A stretch of DNA of 64,000 bases from an uncultured Lachnospiraceae bacterium (GTDB taxonomy: Bacteria > Bacillota > Clostridia > Lachnospirales > Lachnospiraceae). Location: contig CACWQE010000004.1 in assembly GCA_902762905.1 (NCBI GenBank), positions 1 to 64,000 on the forward strand. Reading direction: 5' to 3'. The position numbers were made by a program, and so were the translations under genes. This document shows, in pieces, positions 46,833 through 55,756 of this stretch (position 1 is the first letter of the stretch; every line of letters begins with the position of its first letter). The notes below the pieces were generated by a model, which had not been told where the DNA came from, did no database searches, and saw only the letters and a program-made list of their open reading frames with translations.

Positions 46833-46838
46833 TATAAT
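46833..46838 (+). promoter_or_regulatory. Proximal promoter of the MerR gene
   Basis: TATAAT is preceded, 17-18 bases upstream, by a weak TTCATG/TTTCAT. A GTGTA-CCATA-TACAC dyad fills the spacer (46817-46831), a possible operator for autoregulation. Confidence 0.45.
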
Positions 46839-46870
46839 CCTGAATATAAACAATGCAGAAGGTGATAAAT

Positions 46871-48112
46871 ATGATGAAGATCGGTACGTTTTCCAAAAAA
46901 TATGATGTCAGCTTTTACACGATTCGTTTTTATATCAAGGAGGGGCTTCTATTACCGGAACGAAAAAATAACCAATATTATTTTGATCTCCGGTGTGAAG
47001 AAGATATGATGCTTATTTTAGAGCTGCGCGAATGTCGTTTTTCCCTAAAGGAAATGTCACGAATTCTTTCTGTCAAACGGCTGTCTGGCTTTCATGACAA
47101 TGACAGCATTCATTTTTTAAAGGGAATGCTACGTAGCAAACAATCGGAATTAAAAGATGAAATCCGGAACATGCAACAGGCAATTGGATTGTTGGACGAA
47201 AAACAACAACAGTTGAAAAAAATCCCTGATTCTACACAACAATCACAACCACAGGGAATTTCTATGGAATTTTTATATCATTTATCTTGTCCAATATGCC
47301 GGCACTCCCTTACCCTGGAAGATTCCAAACTGCATGGAACCCAGATTCAAAAGGGACGGCTCATCTGTCCATGTGGTTATGAGGCTATGATCAACAATGG
47401 TGAGATTGCAACATCACACATGGATGAAACAACAGAAGTATGGTACACTCTGGATTCCTTAATTGAGAAATTCTCACAGGAATACTTAAACGTGATGTTT
47501 CAATGTTACAATTGGATGTACAATGAAATATTAGAAATCCAGACTAAGGATAAAGTAATTTTATGTAATGGCGAGAATGGCTGCGAATTTCTATATCAGT
47601 ATATGGATAAACTCGGAAAAGATAATCTATATGTCATTACGGAAATATCCGTCAACAGTATCCGCCATACAAAAGACCGTCTGAATGAACGCTATCCGGA
47701 TTACAACATTTTGTATGTTGCATGTGACGGTGCAGAACTTCCCCTGAAAGAGAATAGTGTAGATGTGCTGATCGATGATGGAACTTCCTGGTATGATATG
47801 TTTGACAGCACTGACTATTTTTTAGATAAAGTATTCCCCGTGTTAAAGAAGAGTGTAGAAGTCATCGGTTTCTATCCGGGGTATTCCAAAAAGGCGCTTT
47901 CTCTCAAAAACATCAAGCTTCTATATCCGGAAGCAAATACCGGCAAGATGAACTGGTCCGGCATGAAACAGGATATTGCCGAAAATGGTTTTCACTTTGT
48001 CAGCGAAAAATTAATGGGTGATGTATCTGACTGTGGGACCTGGGCTAAATACCATGTTCAAGGTGAACAGATCCATATGCATGTATATCATGCAAATCAA
48101 AAAACTATATAA
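46871..48112 (+). CDS. MerR-family regulator fused to a zinc and methyltransferase-like domain
   Basis: A protein of 413 residues. Residues 1-70 are a MerR winged helix (IGTFSKKYDVSFYTIRFYIK, RECRFSLKEMSRIL), then a dimer coiled coil. At about 135-175 comes a zinc-type pair CPIC and CPCG as in RlmA-like methyltransferases. Residues about 205-413 have a Rossmann methyltransferase fold (CDGAELPLKENSVDVLIDDG), but motif I is unusual (ILCNGENGCEF instead of a Gly-x-Gly loop). The last part may sense a ligand such as S-adenosylmethionine or an amine. It is divergent from the oxidase operon and is the likely activator of its 19-bp promoter. Confidence 0.85.
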   Translation: MMKIGTFSKKYDVSFYTIRFYIKEGLLLPERKNNQYYFDLRCEEDMMLILELRECRFSLKEMSRILSVKRLSGFHDNDSIHFLKGMLRSKQSELKDEIRNMQQAIGLLDEKQQQLKKIPDSTQQSQPQGISMEFLYHLSCPICRHSLTLEDSKLHGTQIQKGRLICPCGYEAMINNGEIATSHMDETTEVWYTLDSLIEKFSQEYLNVMFQCYNWMYNEILEIQTKDKVILCNGENGCEFLYQYMDKLGKDNLYVITEISVNSIRHTKDRLNERYPDYNILYVACDGAELPLKENSVDVLIDDGTSWYDMFDSTDYFLDKVFPVLKKSVEVIGFYPGYSKKALSLKNIKLLYPEANTGKMNWSGMKQDIAENGFHFVSEKLMGDVSDCGTWAKYHVQGEQIHMHVYHANQKTI

Positions 48113-48114
48113 TA

Positions 48115-48157
48115 AAAAAAGATGACACGCTACAGTGTACCGTGCCATCTCTTTTTA
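48115..48157. terminator. Bidirectional terminator between MerR and potD genes
   Basis: Arms GATGACACG and CGTGCCATC (one mismatch), flanked by A7 and T5, between convergent genes. Confidence 0.8.
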
Positions 48158-48167
48158 TTATGAAGGA

Positions 48168-49328
48168 TTATTTCGACGACTTCACAATGGTTGCAACCTC
48201 GTCATTCTTTGTTGCAATATCACTTTTGATTTCGTTCATCATATAATAATTCTCAAAAAACACATCTGGCAGGAAACATGCTTCGTTATTCTTAAGATCA
48301 TCACTTACATATTCCTTTGCAGCTGTATTCGGACATACATACATAGAATACTCAACTAATTTTGCCGCAATCTCCGGACTTGTTACATAATTGATAAACA
48401 ATTCCGCTTCTTTCTTATGCTTGCACCCTTTAACCATTGCCCACACATCCATTGACAAACTGTTCTTTTTATCCATAAGATATAATTGCGTATCCGGATT
48501 TTCTGCTAAAATCTGTGCCGCCAATCCACTATAAACATATCCGACTGCTGCTTCATTTTTTACCAGCATATCTCGTCCCGCTGCATTTGAACACCATGCT
48601 TTAACATTTGGTGAGATCTTATCTACCAGATATTCCTGTGCATCATCCAATCCCTCTACTGTTTTATTTGCCGGATCGAGTCCCATACAACTATAGGCTA
48701 GTGAGGTATATCCACTATTATCATCCATAACAACCAGATTATCCTTTAACTTCGGATCTGCAAGATCGGACCAATCGTTGATCGTAACTCCTAACTCATC
48801 TAACATTTTTTTGTTGCCTACTACCATGGAAGCCGTTCCAAGATATGGAATGGTGTATTTATTACCCGGATCATACTCCTGATCCAAAAAGCTTTGGTCA
48901 TAATTGTCAAAGGTTGTGATTGCTCCCTCATCAAATGGCTCTAACAGATCGCTTTCGATTAATGCCTTCACAAAGAAATTCGTTGGAACGATAATGTCAT
49001 AATCGGTTGCCTCTCCCGCCGTCAGCTTTGCAAACATTTCCTCATTTGACTCATACGTTGTTTCTACAATCTCAATTCCATACTTATCCTGAAATCCATC
49101 CTTTACTTCCTGCGTCATATACTCGGACCAGTTATACAAATACAATTTATCTGCATATCCGTTTCCATCCGCATCTTCATCTGTACCCGCAGTTTCACCG
49201 CCGGCTTTTTCAGAAGAATCACTGCTGTCGCTGCCGGAACCACCACCGCAGCCTGTCAGACATGTTGCCATCATAATTCCTGTTAATGCCACCGCTGCTG
49301 CTTTACGTAATAACTGTCTCTTTTTCAT
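48168..49328 (-). CDS. potD: Spermidine/putrescine-type binding lipoprotein
   Basis: A protein of 386 residues. The lipobox LTGC (Cys 27) is followed by a Gly/Ser/Asp-rich linker. The mature part has PotD features: LYLYNWSEYMTQEV, FQDKYGIEIVETTYESNEEM, YDIIVPTNFFVKALIE, NKYTIPYLGTASMVV. It captures polyamines or related amines outside the cell for PotABC. Last gene of the operon. Substrate identity is inferred from family. Confidence 0.92.
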   Translation of the reverse strand: MKKRQLLRKAAAVALTGIMMATCLTGCGGGSGSDSSDSSEKAGGETAGTDEDADGNGYADKLYLYNWSEYMTQEVKDGFQDKYGIEIVETTYESNEEMFAKLTAGEATDYDIIVPTNFFVKALIESDLLEPFDEGAITTFDNYDQSFLDQEYDPGNKYTIPYLGTASMVVGNKKMLDELGVTINDWSDLADPKLKDNLVVMDDNSGYTSLAYSCMGLDPANKTVEGLDDAQEYLVDKISPNVKAWCSNAAGRDMLVKNEAAVGYVYSGLAAQILAENPDTQLYLMDKKNSLSMDVWAMVKGCKHKKEAELFINYVTSPEIAAKLVEYSMYVCPNTAAKEYVSDDLKNNEACFLPDVFFENYYMMNEIKSDIATKNDEVATIVKSSK

Positions 49329-49361
49329 ATGAAAACCTCCTTTTCTACCTCTTGCATCTTA

Positions 49362-49375
49362 TTAACTACAGTTAA
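49362..49375. promoter_or_regulatory. Short palindrome between amidohydrolase and potD
   Basis: TTAACT-AC-AGTTAA is a near-perfect dyad in the 62-base gap upstream of potD. It could be a regulator site or a small processing hairpin. Confidence 0.3.
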
Positions 49376-49390
49376 TATATTTGAATTCTG

Positions 49391-51034
49391 CTATTTGCAG
49401 TCTTCTGCATATATTAGTTTTCCCTTTTCATAGTTGCCCACTACCTTTGTCTCATGTAGCGTATGTGGATCCACCGTAAACAGATCACGATCAACGATCA
49501 CAAAATCTGCATCTTTCCCCACCTCTATACTGCCTGTTGTTTTTTCTTTTTTTACCTGATAGGCTCCATTGATTGTCATGACCTGAAGCATCTCCTCCAC
49601 AGTCAATCTCTCTTTGGGATTTAATGGTAATGTCTCAGCATCCCCAAGTGGCTGCCTGGTAACTGCATATTCCAGTCCACGAAACGGATTACACGGAACG
49701 GATACCGGCCAGTCACTTGCCTCAGTAAGCACTGCTCCCGCCTTTAGGAACGACTTCATCGGATACTCATTATCTGCCCGTTCTCTTCCAAGATATCGGA
49801 CTTCTAACTCTTCATAATAAAATGGCTGCCGATAATGCCAATATGGATTAGCCGCTGCAATAACATGCAACCGGGCAAATCTTTCATAATCTTCCTGGGA
49901 AATCAATTGTACATGTGTAATCGTGTTCCGGTTATCCTCTACTCCTGTCTGATCATTTGCGAACTGATATGCATCCAACGACAATGAATTTGCTGCATCT
50001 CCAATTGCATGAATATGATTGACATATCCTGCCTTCTGCGTCGTAGCGCATAATTCCTTCAAATCGTCCGGTTTCCAGAGACACTCACATGTATCACCAG
50101 GTGCATCTGCATATTCTTCCTTTAACCATGCTGTATGCCCCTCAACCACACCATCTACAAACATCTTTACGGCCTGAAAAGACAGGCGTTCAGAGCCAAC
50201 TGTTTCATTTAATTTCTTGATTTTTTCAAATTTTTCTTTCCAATCCTCATCCGGTTCAATATAAGATCCAACCAGGGTAAACACCTTGAGTTTATCTTCC
50301 TCTATCAGTTCTTTATATGCCTGAATCTTACGCTGCCACTGTTCTCCGCTACTCATTGGTTCAAAGACATTATGAATCCCATAAGAAAGCGCTAACTTCT
50401 GATAATGCAGAATCGCCTCTTTATAATCCTCAACAGAATACTTTGCTTTTACCGGATTTAGATAACTCATTGCCGTTTCCCGGAACGCCCCATTAGGTGT
50501 TCCATCTGCATCTCTTCCTATAACACCATCTTTTATATCCGGTGTATCTTTTGTCAATTTACATAATTCTAAGGCTTTTGAATTACACCACATACTATGT
50601 CCATCTTCTGAAGTCATTACAAGTGCAATGTCTGTCGATATCTCATCTAAATATTCCTTCGTTGCCATTCCGTTTGGGAAGACACCATTTAGAAATCCTC
50701 TTCCGTGTATAATCTTGCGATCCGGATGAGCTTCTACAAATTTCCTGATTTCCTCTTGATAACCTGCAATATTACTAACTTTATAGGCCGCAATATCAAC
50801 TTCAAAAATCTGCGATGTTGTCTCACAAACATGCGCATGACCTTCTCCAATTCCCGAAAAGATTGTCTGCCTGCCTGGTGTAATTACCCGGGTTTCCTCC
50901 CCAATATACGTTTCCACACCGTCTGCATCTCCAACATAAATAAATCTTCCATCCTTGACTGCAAATGCCTCCGCATACAATGCTTTCGGATCACTTGTAA
51001 ATATATTTCCTTTTACCACAATATCTGCTACCAT
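49391..51034 (-). CDS. YtcJ-type metal-dependent amidohydrolase (second copy)
   Basis: A protein of 547 residues, clear paralogue of the 45046-46626 product: GIGEGHAHVCET metal motif, YSVEDYKEAILHYQKLALSYG, HIHAIGDAANSLSLDAYQ, TEASDWPVSVP and the end GKDADFVIVDRD. It sits between potC and potD inside the transporter operon, so it probably acts on what the transporter brings in. AAAGGAGG lies upstream. Confidence 0.87.
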   Translation of the reverse strand: MVADIVVKGNIFTSDPKALYAEAFAVKDGRFIYVGDADGVETYIGEETRVITPGRQTIFSGIGEGHAHVCETTSQIFEVDIAAYKVSNIAGYQEEIRKFVEAHPDRKIIHGRGFLNGVFPNGMATKEYLDEISTDIALVMTSEDGHSMWCNSKALELCKLTKDTPDIKDGVIGRDADGTPNGAFRETAMSYLNPVKAKYSVEDYKEAILHYQKLALSYGIHNVFEPMSSGEQWQRKIQAYKELIEEDKLKVFTLVGSYIEPDEDWKEKFEKIKKLNETVGSERLSFQAVKMFVDGVVEGHTAWLKEEYADAPGDTCECLWKPDDLKELCATTQKAGYVNHIHAIGDAANSLSLDAYQFANDQTGVEDNRNTITHVQLISQEDYERFARLHVIAAANPYWHYRQPFYYEELEVRYLGRERADNEYPMKSFLKAGAVLTEASDWPVSVPCNPFRGLEYAVTRQPLGDAETLPLNPKERLTVEEMLQVMTINGAYQVKKEKTTGSIEVGKDADFVIVDRDLFTVDPHTLHETKVVGNYEKGKLIYAEDCK

Positions 51035-51070
51035 TCCAAAACCTCCTTTGTTTATTGATTCTCTATACTG

Positions 51071-51886
51071 TTATATATTTTCTCCTCGTCTTGCCGCCAT
51101 TTTTTCCTGCAAAAACTGAATTCCACCATAAATCACAATTGTTCCAATCATGATAATCGTACACAATGCATATACATCTGGTGTAAATTTGGAACGTACC
51201 ATCCCATATATCTTGATTGGCAAAGTAACCTGATCCGGTCCTGCAGCAAAGAAACTAATGACAACATCATCAATAGATAATGTAAATGAGAGCAATCCGC
51301 CTGCCACAATTCCCGGTACTAACATTGGAATAGTCACCCTCATCAGTGTATGAATCTGATTCGCTCCTAAATCCATAGCCGCTTCTTCAATCGAAGCGTC
51401 AAATCCTGCAATTCTCGATCGCAATGTAATAATGACAAAAGGAATACAAAATGTAACATGTGAGATCACTAATGTTGTCATACTCATACTAATTCCAATC
51501 ATGCTGAGGCTTGCTAAAAAAGCAATTCCAATTACAATCTCCGGAATGACTAACGGTATATACAATATATTATTAATAAATTTTTTTAACCGGAAGTTGT
51601 AGCGATGCATACCAATGGTTGCTGCTGTTCCAATTATGCAGGAAAGAACGGTACTGATTCCCCCTAATTCCAATGATGTCCAGAGGGCATCCCACAAATC
51701 TTTCCGTTGCTCAAACAATACCCGGTACCAATTGGTTGTAAATCCGGTAAAGTTAACATTTAATTCCGATTTATTAAATGAAAACAACATAACTACGACT
51801 ATCGGAAGATATAAGAATAGATATACCAGACAAAGCATAACTATCTGCCAAAGCTTCATTCCCTCTCTTTTTCTCCGTTTTCCCAT
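51071..51886 (-). CDS. potC: Spermidine/putrescine-type permease PotC
   Basis: A protein of 271 residues with six helices and the EAA loop EEAAMDLGANQIHTLMRVTIPML that contacts the ATPase. It forms the membrane channel with PotB. The ATG has AGGAGGTG and lies 11 bases after potB. Confidence 0.93.
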   Translation of the reverse strand: MGKRRKREGMKLWQIVMLCLVYLFLYLPIVVVMLFSFNKSELNVNFTGFTTNWYRVLFEQRKDLWDALWTSLELGGISTVLSCIIGTAATIGMHRYNFRLKKFINNILYIPLVIPEIVIGIAFLASLSMIGISMSMTTLVISHVTFCIPFVIITLRSRIAGFDASIEEAAMDLGANQIHTLMRVTIPMLVPGIVAGGLLSFTLSIDDVVISFFAAGPDQVTLPIKIYGMVRSKFTPDVYALCTIIMIGTIVIYGGIQFLQEKMAARRGENI

Positions 51887-51897
51887 ATAATCACCTC

Positions 51898-52767
51898 CTA
51901 TACCATCTCATCCATATCACCGCCAAGCCTGGTGTATATCTGCATGACTACAAGAGTAAACACGATCAGCAATACAGAAAATGCAGCTCCACTCGGCCAG
52001 TTTCTGGCATTCAGATACTGATTCTTAATTAAGTTGCCAAGTAACATCGTATTACCGCCACCCATAATATCGGATATGAAGAATGCTCCAAGACTTGGAA
52101 TAAATACCTGAATGCTTCCGGCAAAGATACCAGGAAACGTCAATGGTAATATCACTCTTAAAAACGTATGCAGTTTTGTGGCACCAAGATCACTTGCGGC
52201 CTCCAACAACGTCGAATCCAGCTTGCTGATCGAAGTATGGATCGGCAACACCATAAATGGCATAAATGTATAAACCATACCAAAAACAATTGCCGTCTCC
52301 GTATACATAAAGTTCAATGCCGGAAGTCCTAATTTTGTTAGTAGCGTATTCAATGGTCCTGTCTCCCGAAAAATGGTAACCCATCCATTTAATCTTAGTA
52401 AACCATTGATCCAAAAAGGAACCATGATCAATAACATACAAATTGACTTCCATCTTTTTTTCACTTTGGATAAAGCATATGCAAACGGATACGACACAAG
52501 TAAGCTAAATAGGGTTGTTAGCAATGCAATCTTCAGAGACTTCAAGCAAACCTTGCCATATACCGGATTGATTATATCCTGATAATTCTTAAGCGTGGGA
52601 GTCCACACCACACCACCAAACAATCCCTTAGTCATAAAACTAATTGCAATTACATAAATAAGTGGAAGCAGCATAAACGCAATCATCCAAAGACCGGTTG
52701 GTCCAACCATTGCCAGACCTGGAAGAAAATTTTTATTCAATCTCCATTTTTTCTTTTTTTTCTCCAT
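51898..52767 (-). CDS. potB: Spermidine/putrescine-type permease PotB
   Basis: A protein of 289 residues with six helices and the EAA loop LLEAASDLGATKLHTFLRVILPL. Start ATG 52767 (MEKKKKKWRLNKNFLPG) has AGGAGG; the extended frame to 52794 lies in potA. It partners with PotC. Confidence 0.92.
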   Translation of the reverse strand: MEKKKKKWRLNKNFLPGLAMVGPTGLWMIAFMLLPLIYVIAISFMTKGLFGGVVWTPTLKNYQDIINPVYGKVCLKSLKIALLTTLFSLLVSYPFAYALSKVKKRWKSICMLLIMVPFWINGLLRLNGWVTIFRETGPLNTLLTKLGLPALNFMYTETAIVFGMVYTFMPFMVLPIHTSISKLDSTLLEAASDLGATKLHTFLRVILPLTFPGIFAGSIQVFIPSLGAFFISDIMGGGNTMLLGNLIKNQYLNARNWPSGAAFSVLLIVFTLVVMQIYTRLGGDMDEMV

Positions 52768-52777
52768 ATCCCGCCTC

Positions 52778-53890
52778 CTATTCTCCAGCGTCAATCAGGT
52801 CATACAACTTATCCTCATTCGTATGCATTACAACCGTTTTATCCGGACTCCAATGCAAATATACGAGGCTTCCAACCGGTTTAAAATCATCATCCGGTTG
52901 TGCACATTTCTTAACAAGCTGTCCGTTGGGAAGTTCAATTGTCGTTCGTATAATAGAACCAATATAAATATGTTCTTTCACCATTCCTCTTATATTAAAT
53001 CCATTTACCGGTTCCAAGGAACATTTCACACTCTCTGGTCGAATACTTGCATATACGATTTCATTCTGCTCAAATCCATCACCGTATGCCTCCATATCCC
53101 CGTACTCCATAATAAGCTTCAGACTTCCATCCTCTTTTACTTCACTCACATTTGCCTCAAACACATTCGATTCTCCGATAAAGTCTGCAACAAATTTAGT
53201 TTTCGGATGTTCATAAATTTCTTTTGCTGTTCCAATCTGCTCAAACACGCCATTATTCATAATGGCAATTCGGTCACTCATCGTTAAGGCTTCTTCCTGA
53301 TCATGCGTAACATACACGAAAGTAATTCCCAATTGCTGCTGCAAATGCTTTAATTCCAACTGCATCTGCTTGCGGAGTTTCAGATCCAGCGCACCAAGAG
53401 GTTCATCCAGCAACAATACCTTAGGGTTATTCACCAATGCCCTTGCAATTGCAACTCTCTGTTTCTGTCCTCCTGACATTTGGGATGGCATCCTTTTTTC
53501 AAATCCGGAAAGCTGGACCAGATTCAGAATCTCTGTCACTTTCTCGTGAATTTCTTCTTTTTTCATCTTTTTTTCCACCAGACCGAATGCAACATTTTTA
53601 TATACATTCATATGGGGAAATAGCGCATAACTTTGAAAAACCGTATTTACATTTCTTTTATACGGTGGCATATTTCCAACATCCTCATTTTCCAGATATA
53701 TATTTCCCTCTGATAATTCTTCAAATCCTGCGATCATGCGGAGTGTTGTTGTCTTACCACATCCGGACGAACCAAGCATCGTGAAAAATTCTCCTTCATA
53801 GATATCCAGATTCACATTGCGGACTACCGTGTTGTCACCATACCGTTTTGTTACATGATCCAACCGGATAATTGGTCTTTTCTCTTCCAT
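52778..53890 (-). CDS. potA: Spermidine/putrescine-type ATPase PotA
   Basis: A protein of 370 residues with Walker A GSSGCGKTT, signature [14 protein letters not shown], Walker B LLLDEPLGALD and a C-terminal TOBE-type domain (about 240-370) typical of PotA. Powers import. Second gene of the operon, 17 bases after the PII gene. Confidence 0.95.
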   Translation of the reverse strand: MEEKRPIIRLDHVTKRYGDNTVVRNVNLDIYEGEFFTMLGSSGCGKTTTLRMIAGFEELSEGNIYLENEDVGNMPPYKRNVNTVFQSYALFPHMNVYKNVAFGLVEKKMKKEEIHEKVTEILNLVQLSGFEKRMPSQMSGGQKQRVAIARALVNNPKVLLLDEPLGALDLKLRKQMQLELKHLQQQLGITFVYVTHDQEEALTMSDRIAIMNNGVFEQIGTAKEIYEHPKTKFVADFIGESNVFEANVSEVKEDGSLKLIMEYGDMEAYGDGFEQNEIVYASIRPESVKCSLEPVNGFNIRGMVKEHIYIGSIIRTTIELPNGQLVKKCAQPDDDFKPVGSLVYLHWSPDKTVVMHTNEDKLYDLIDAGE

Positions 53891-53907
53891 TGGTATGTCC
53901 TCCTTAT

Positions 53908-54249
53908 TTACAGTATCTTCTCTCCTCTGGCTCCATCCCGAATACGCATGACATCAATCATATCCGATACAAATACTTTTCCATCTCCAACATTGTTCGT
54001 TGACAATGTCTCCTGAATCTCTGTTAATATTTCTTCCAGGTCCTCATCCCACACAACTGTCATAACATAGATTTTAGGAAGCAGGTTAGCATCCAGTCCA
54101 AGATCCTGAAAGTCCTTTTGTAAAAGACCCTTCTGATGTCCACAACCCATAGCTGACATAATTGTCAGTCCACTATACTCATTTTTTGCCAATATTTTTT
54201 TTAATGTATCTAACTTTTCTGGTCGAATGATCACTTCTATCTTTTTCAT
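53908..54249 (-). CDS. Atypical PII-family signal protein
   Basis: A protein of 113 residues of the GlnB/GlnK family: start KKIEVIIRPEKLDTLKKIL, ATP-site GDGKVFVSDM and end RIRDGARGEKIL are kept. The T-loop differs: at the place of the usual TELYRGAEY it has LLQKDFQDLGLDANLL, so the tyrosine that is uridylylated in enteric bacteria is missing. It is first in the pot operon rather than next to amtB, so it may regulate amine uptake or metabolism instead of ammonium. Confidence 0.9.
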   Translation of the reverse strand: MKKIEVIIRPEKLDTLKKILAKNEYSGLTIMSAMGCGHQKGLLQKDFQDLGLDANLLPKIYVMTVVWDEDLEEILTEIQETLSTNNVGDGKVFVSDMIDVMRIRDGARGEKIL

Positions 54250-54314
54250 AAAAACCTCCTTCTACTGTGCATAACAGTTATAAAATAATGAAATAATGAT
54301 TTTGTATGTAAGAA

Positions 54315-54345
54315 AACGGAGAACCCTTTTATTGGATTCTCCGTT
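54315..54345 (-). terminator. Hairpin in the PII/pot operon leader
   Basis: Perfect 9-bp arms AACGGAGAA and TTCTCCGTT with a 13-base loop, then TTTTCTT on the minus strand. It lies downstream of the promoter at 54358 and so could act as an attenuator. Confidence 0.6.
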
Positions 54346-54357
54346 GAATATGTGCTT

Positions 54358-54388
54358 ATTTTAGATACGGGATATAGATAGATGTCAA
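54358..54388 (-). promoter_or_regulatory. 19-bp-spacer promoter of the PII/pot operon
   Basis: TTGACA (54383-54388) and TAAAAT (54358-54363) are 19 bases apart, with TCTAAAATAA at the -10 exactly as in the promoter at 46676. A MerR-type activator is suggested. Confidence 0.65.
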
Positions 54389-54400
54389 TAGCCCATATGC

Positions 54401-54426
54401 AAAAAAAGTAGAGTATACTCTACTTT
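54401..54426 (-). terminator. Terminator overlapping the MATE stop codon
   Basis: AAAGTAGAG-TATA-CTCTACTTT is a perfect dyad with a four-base loop followed by T on the minus strand; its first arm includes the stop codon TAG of the MATE gene. Confidence 0.8.
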
Positions 54427-55751
54427 CCTGCTTTACACATTATGTATTGATACTTCTTTCGATTAGATGGCAACAATAATAAGATCAGGCTAACAAACAG
54501 TGTTATCCCTTCTGCTACAACAGATGCCAGCCATATGCCATTCATTCCCAAAAAGTGCGGCAGAATCAGCAATGCACCACCTAACACAACCAATGCTCTT
54601 GAAAAGGAAATAATACCTCCGTAAAATCCATTTCCAAATGCTGTAAATATCCCCGCCGCAAATATATTTACTCCTGCTGCAAGAAAATTGAACGCATACA
54701 TATGCATCCCCTTTCTTGCTAATATTTCTACCTCCTGTTGTGTAACCATACATTGTATCAAACTGCCTCCAAACAGTTCTGCAATTGCAAAAATTGTCAC
54801 ACTTGTAATCAGTACCAGACCTGCGCAAAACCGAAATAATTTCTGATTCCGTTCTATCTCTCCTGCACCATAATGAAATCCAAACAAAGGTGCTGCTCCT
54901 GCCATATACCCTGTAAATACAGAAAGAAAAAGGAACTGCGCATATAAAATTATAGTCACTGCAGCAATGCCATTCTCTCCTGCAATAGGAAGTGTCACAA
55001 TATTATATAAAAAAGTAATGATTGCCGCCGCAAAATTATTAGCAAAGTTCGATAATCCTTTAATTGATATTCCCCAAATATAGGAAACAGTTGGCATTAC
55101 AAAATGTAATTTCATTTTTCCCCTCTCACGAAAAAAATATAGGATTCCTACAAGACAGCCAGCCAACATACCAATCACCGTTGCCCATCCGGCTCCGGCA
55201 ATCCCCCAGCCAAATACGGCAATAAACAAATAATCCAATATAATATTAACTACGCCACCAATAATGGATAATACCATACTCCATTTAGGTGACTCATCAC
55301 ATCTCAGCAAGAACAAATACATTTCCTTTACCATACCACATGGTATTGCTACACAAGTAGGAATACCATATTCTATACAATACTGCATGGTACGCGATGT
55401 TGCACCAAGCATACTGCATACCGGCCGCAAAAAGAAGAGGAATCCCACCATAAGCAGCATTCCCACTATAATGGATGCAGTCATTCCCATTCCTGCATCC
55501 ATATTAGCCTCTTTTTCTTTCCCTTGTCCATACCGTATTGCCACCTGTACAGCAGTTCCTGCTGCAAACATACTTCCAAATGCATACATCAGATCCGCAA
55601 TTGGATACACGATATTAATTGCCGCTAATGCATCTGAACCAACTAATACCGATACAAATGCACCATCTACAATCATATAGAGGGACATAAATACAAGTGC
55701 AATTGCAGCCGGTATCATATCTCGTAAAAATTCTCTGGTGTCCATTCCCAT
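54420..55751 (-). CDS. MATE-family efflux transporter
   Basis: A protein of 443 residues with twelve predicted helices in two similar halves (IPAAIALVFMSLYMIVDGAF at the N-terminus; repeated pattern from about residue 225). It exports small cationic compounds with a sodium or proton gradient. Its start overlaps the aldehyde dehydrogenase stop; several ATG are possible and 55751, nine bases after GGAAGG, is chosen. It may export an amine product or excess amine. Confidence 0.87.
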   Translation of the reverse strand: MGMDTREFLRDMIPAAIALVFMSLYMIVDGAFVSVLVGSDALAAINIVYPIADLMYAFGSMFAAGTAVQVAIRYGQGKEKEANMDAGMGMTASIIVGMLLMVGFLFFLRPVCSMLGATSRTMQYCIEYGIPTCVAIPCGMVKEMYLFLLRCDESPKWSMVLSIIGGVVNIILDYLFIAVFGWGIAGAGWATVIGMLAGCLVGILYFFRERGKMKLHFVMPTVSYIWGISIKGLSNFANNFAAAIITFLYNIVTLPIAGENGIAAVTIILYAQFLFLSVFTGYMAGAAPLFGFHYGAGEIERNQKLFRFCAGLVLITSVTIFAIAELFGGSLIQCMVTQQEVEILARKGMHMYAFNFLAAGVNIFAAGIFTAFGNGFYGGIISFSRALVVLGGALLILPHFLGMNGIWLASVVAEGITLFVSLILLLLPSNRKKYQYIMCKAGK

Positions 55752-55756
55752 TGACA

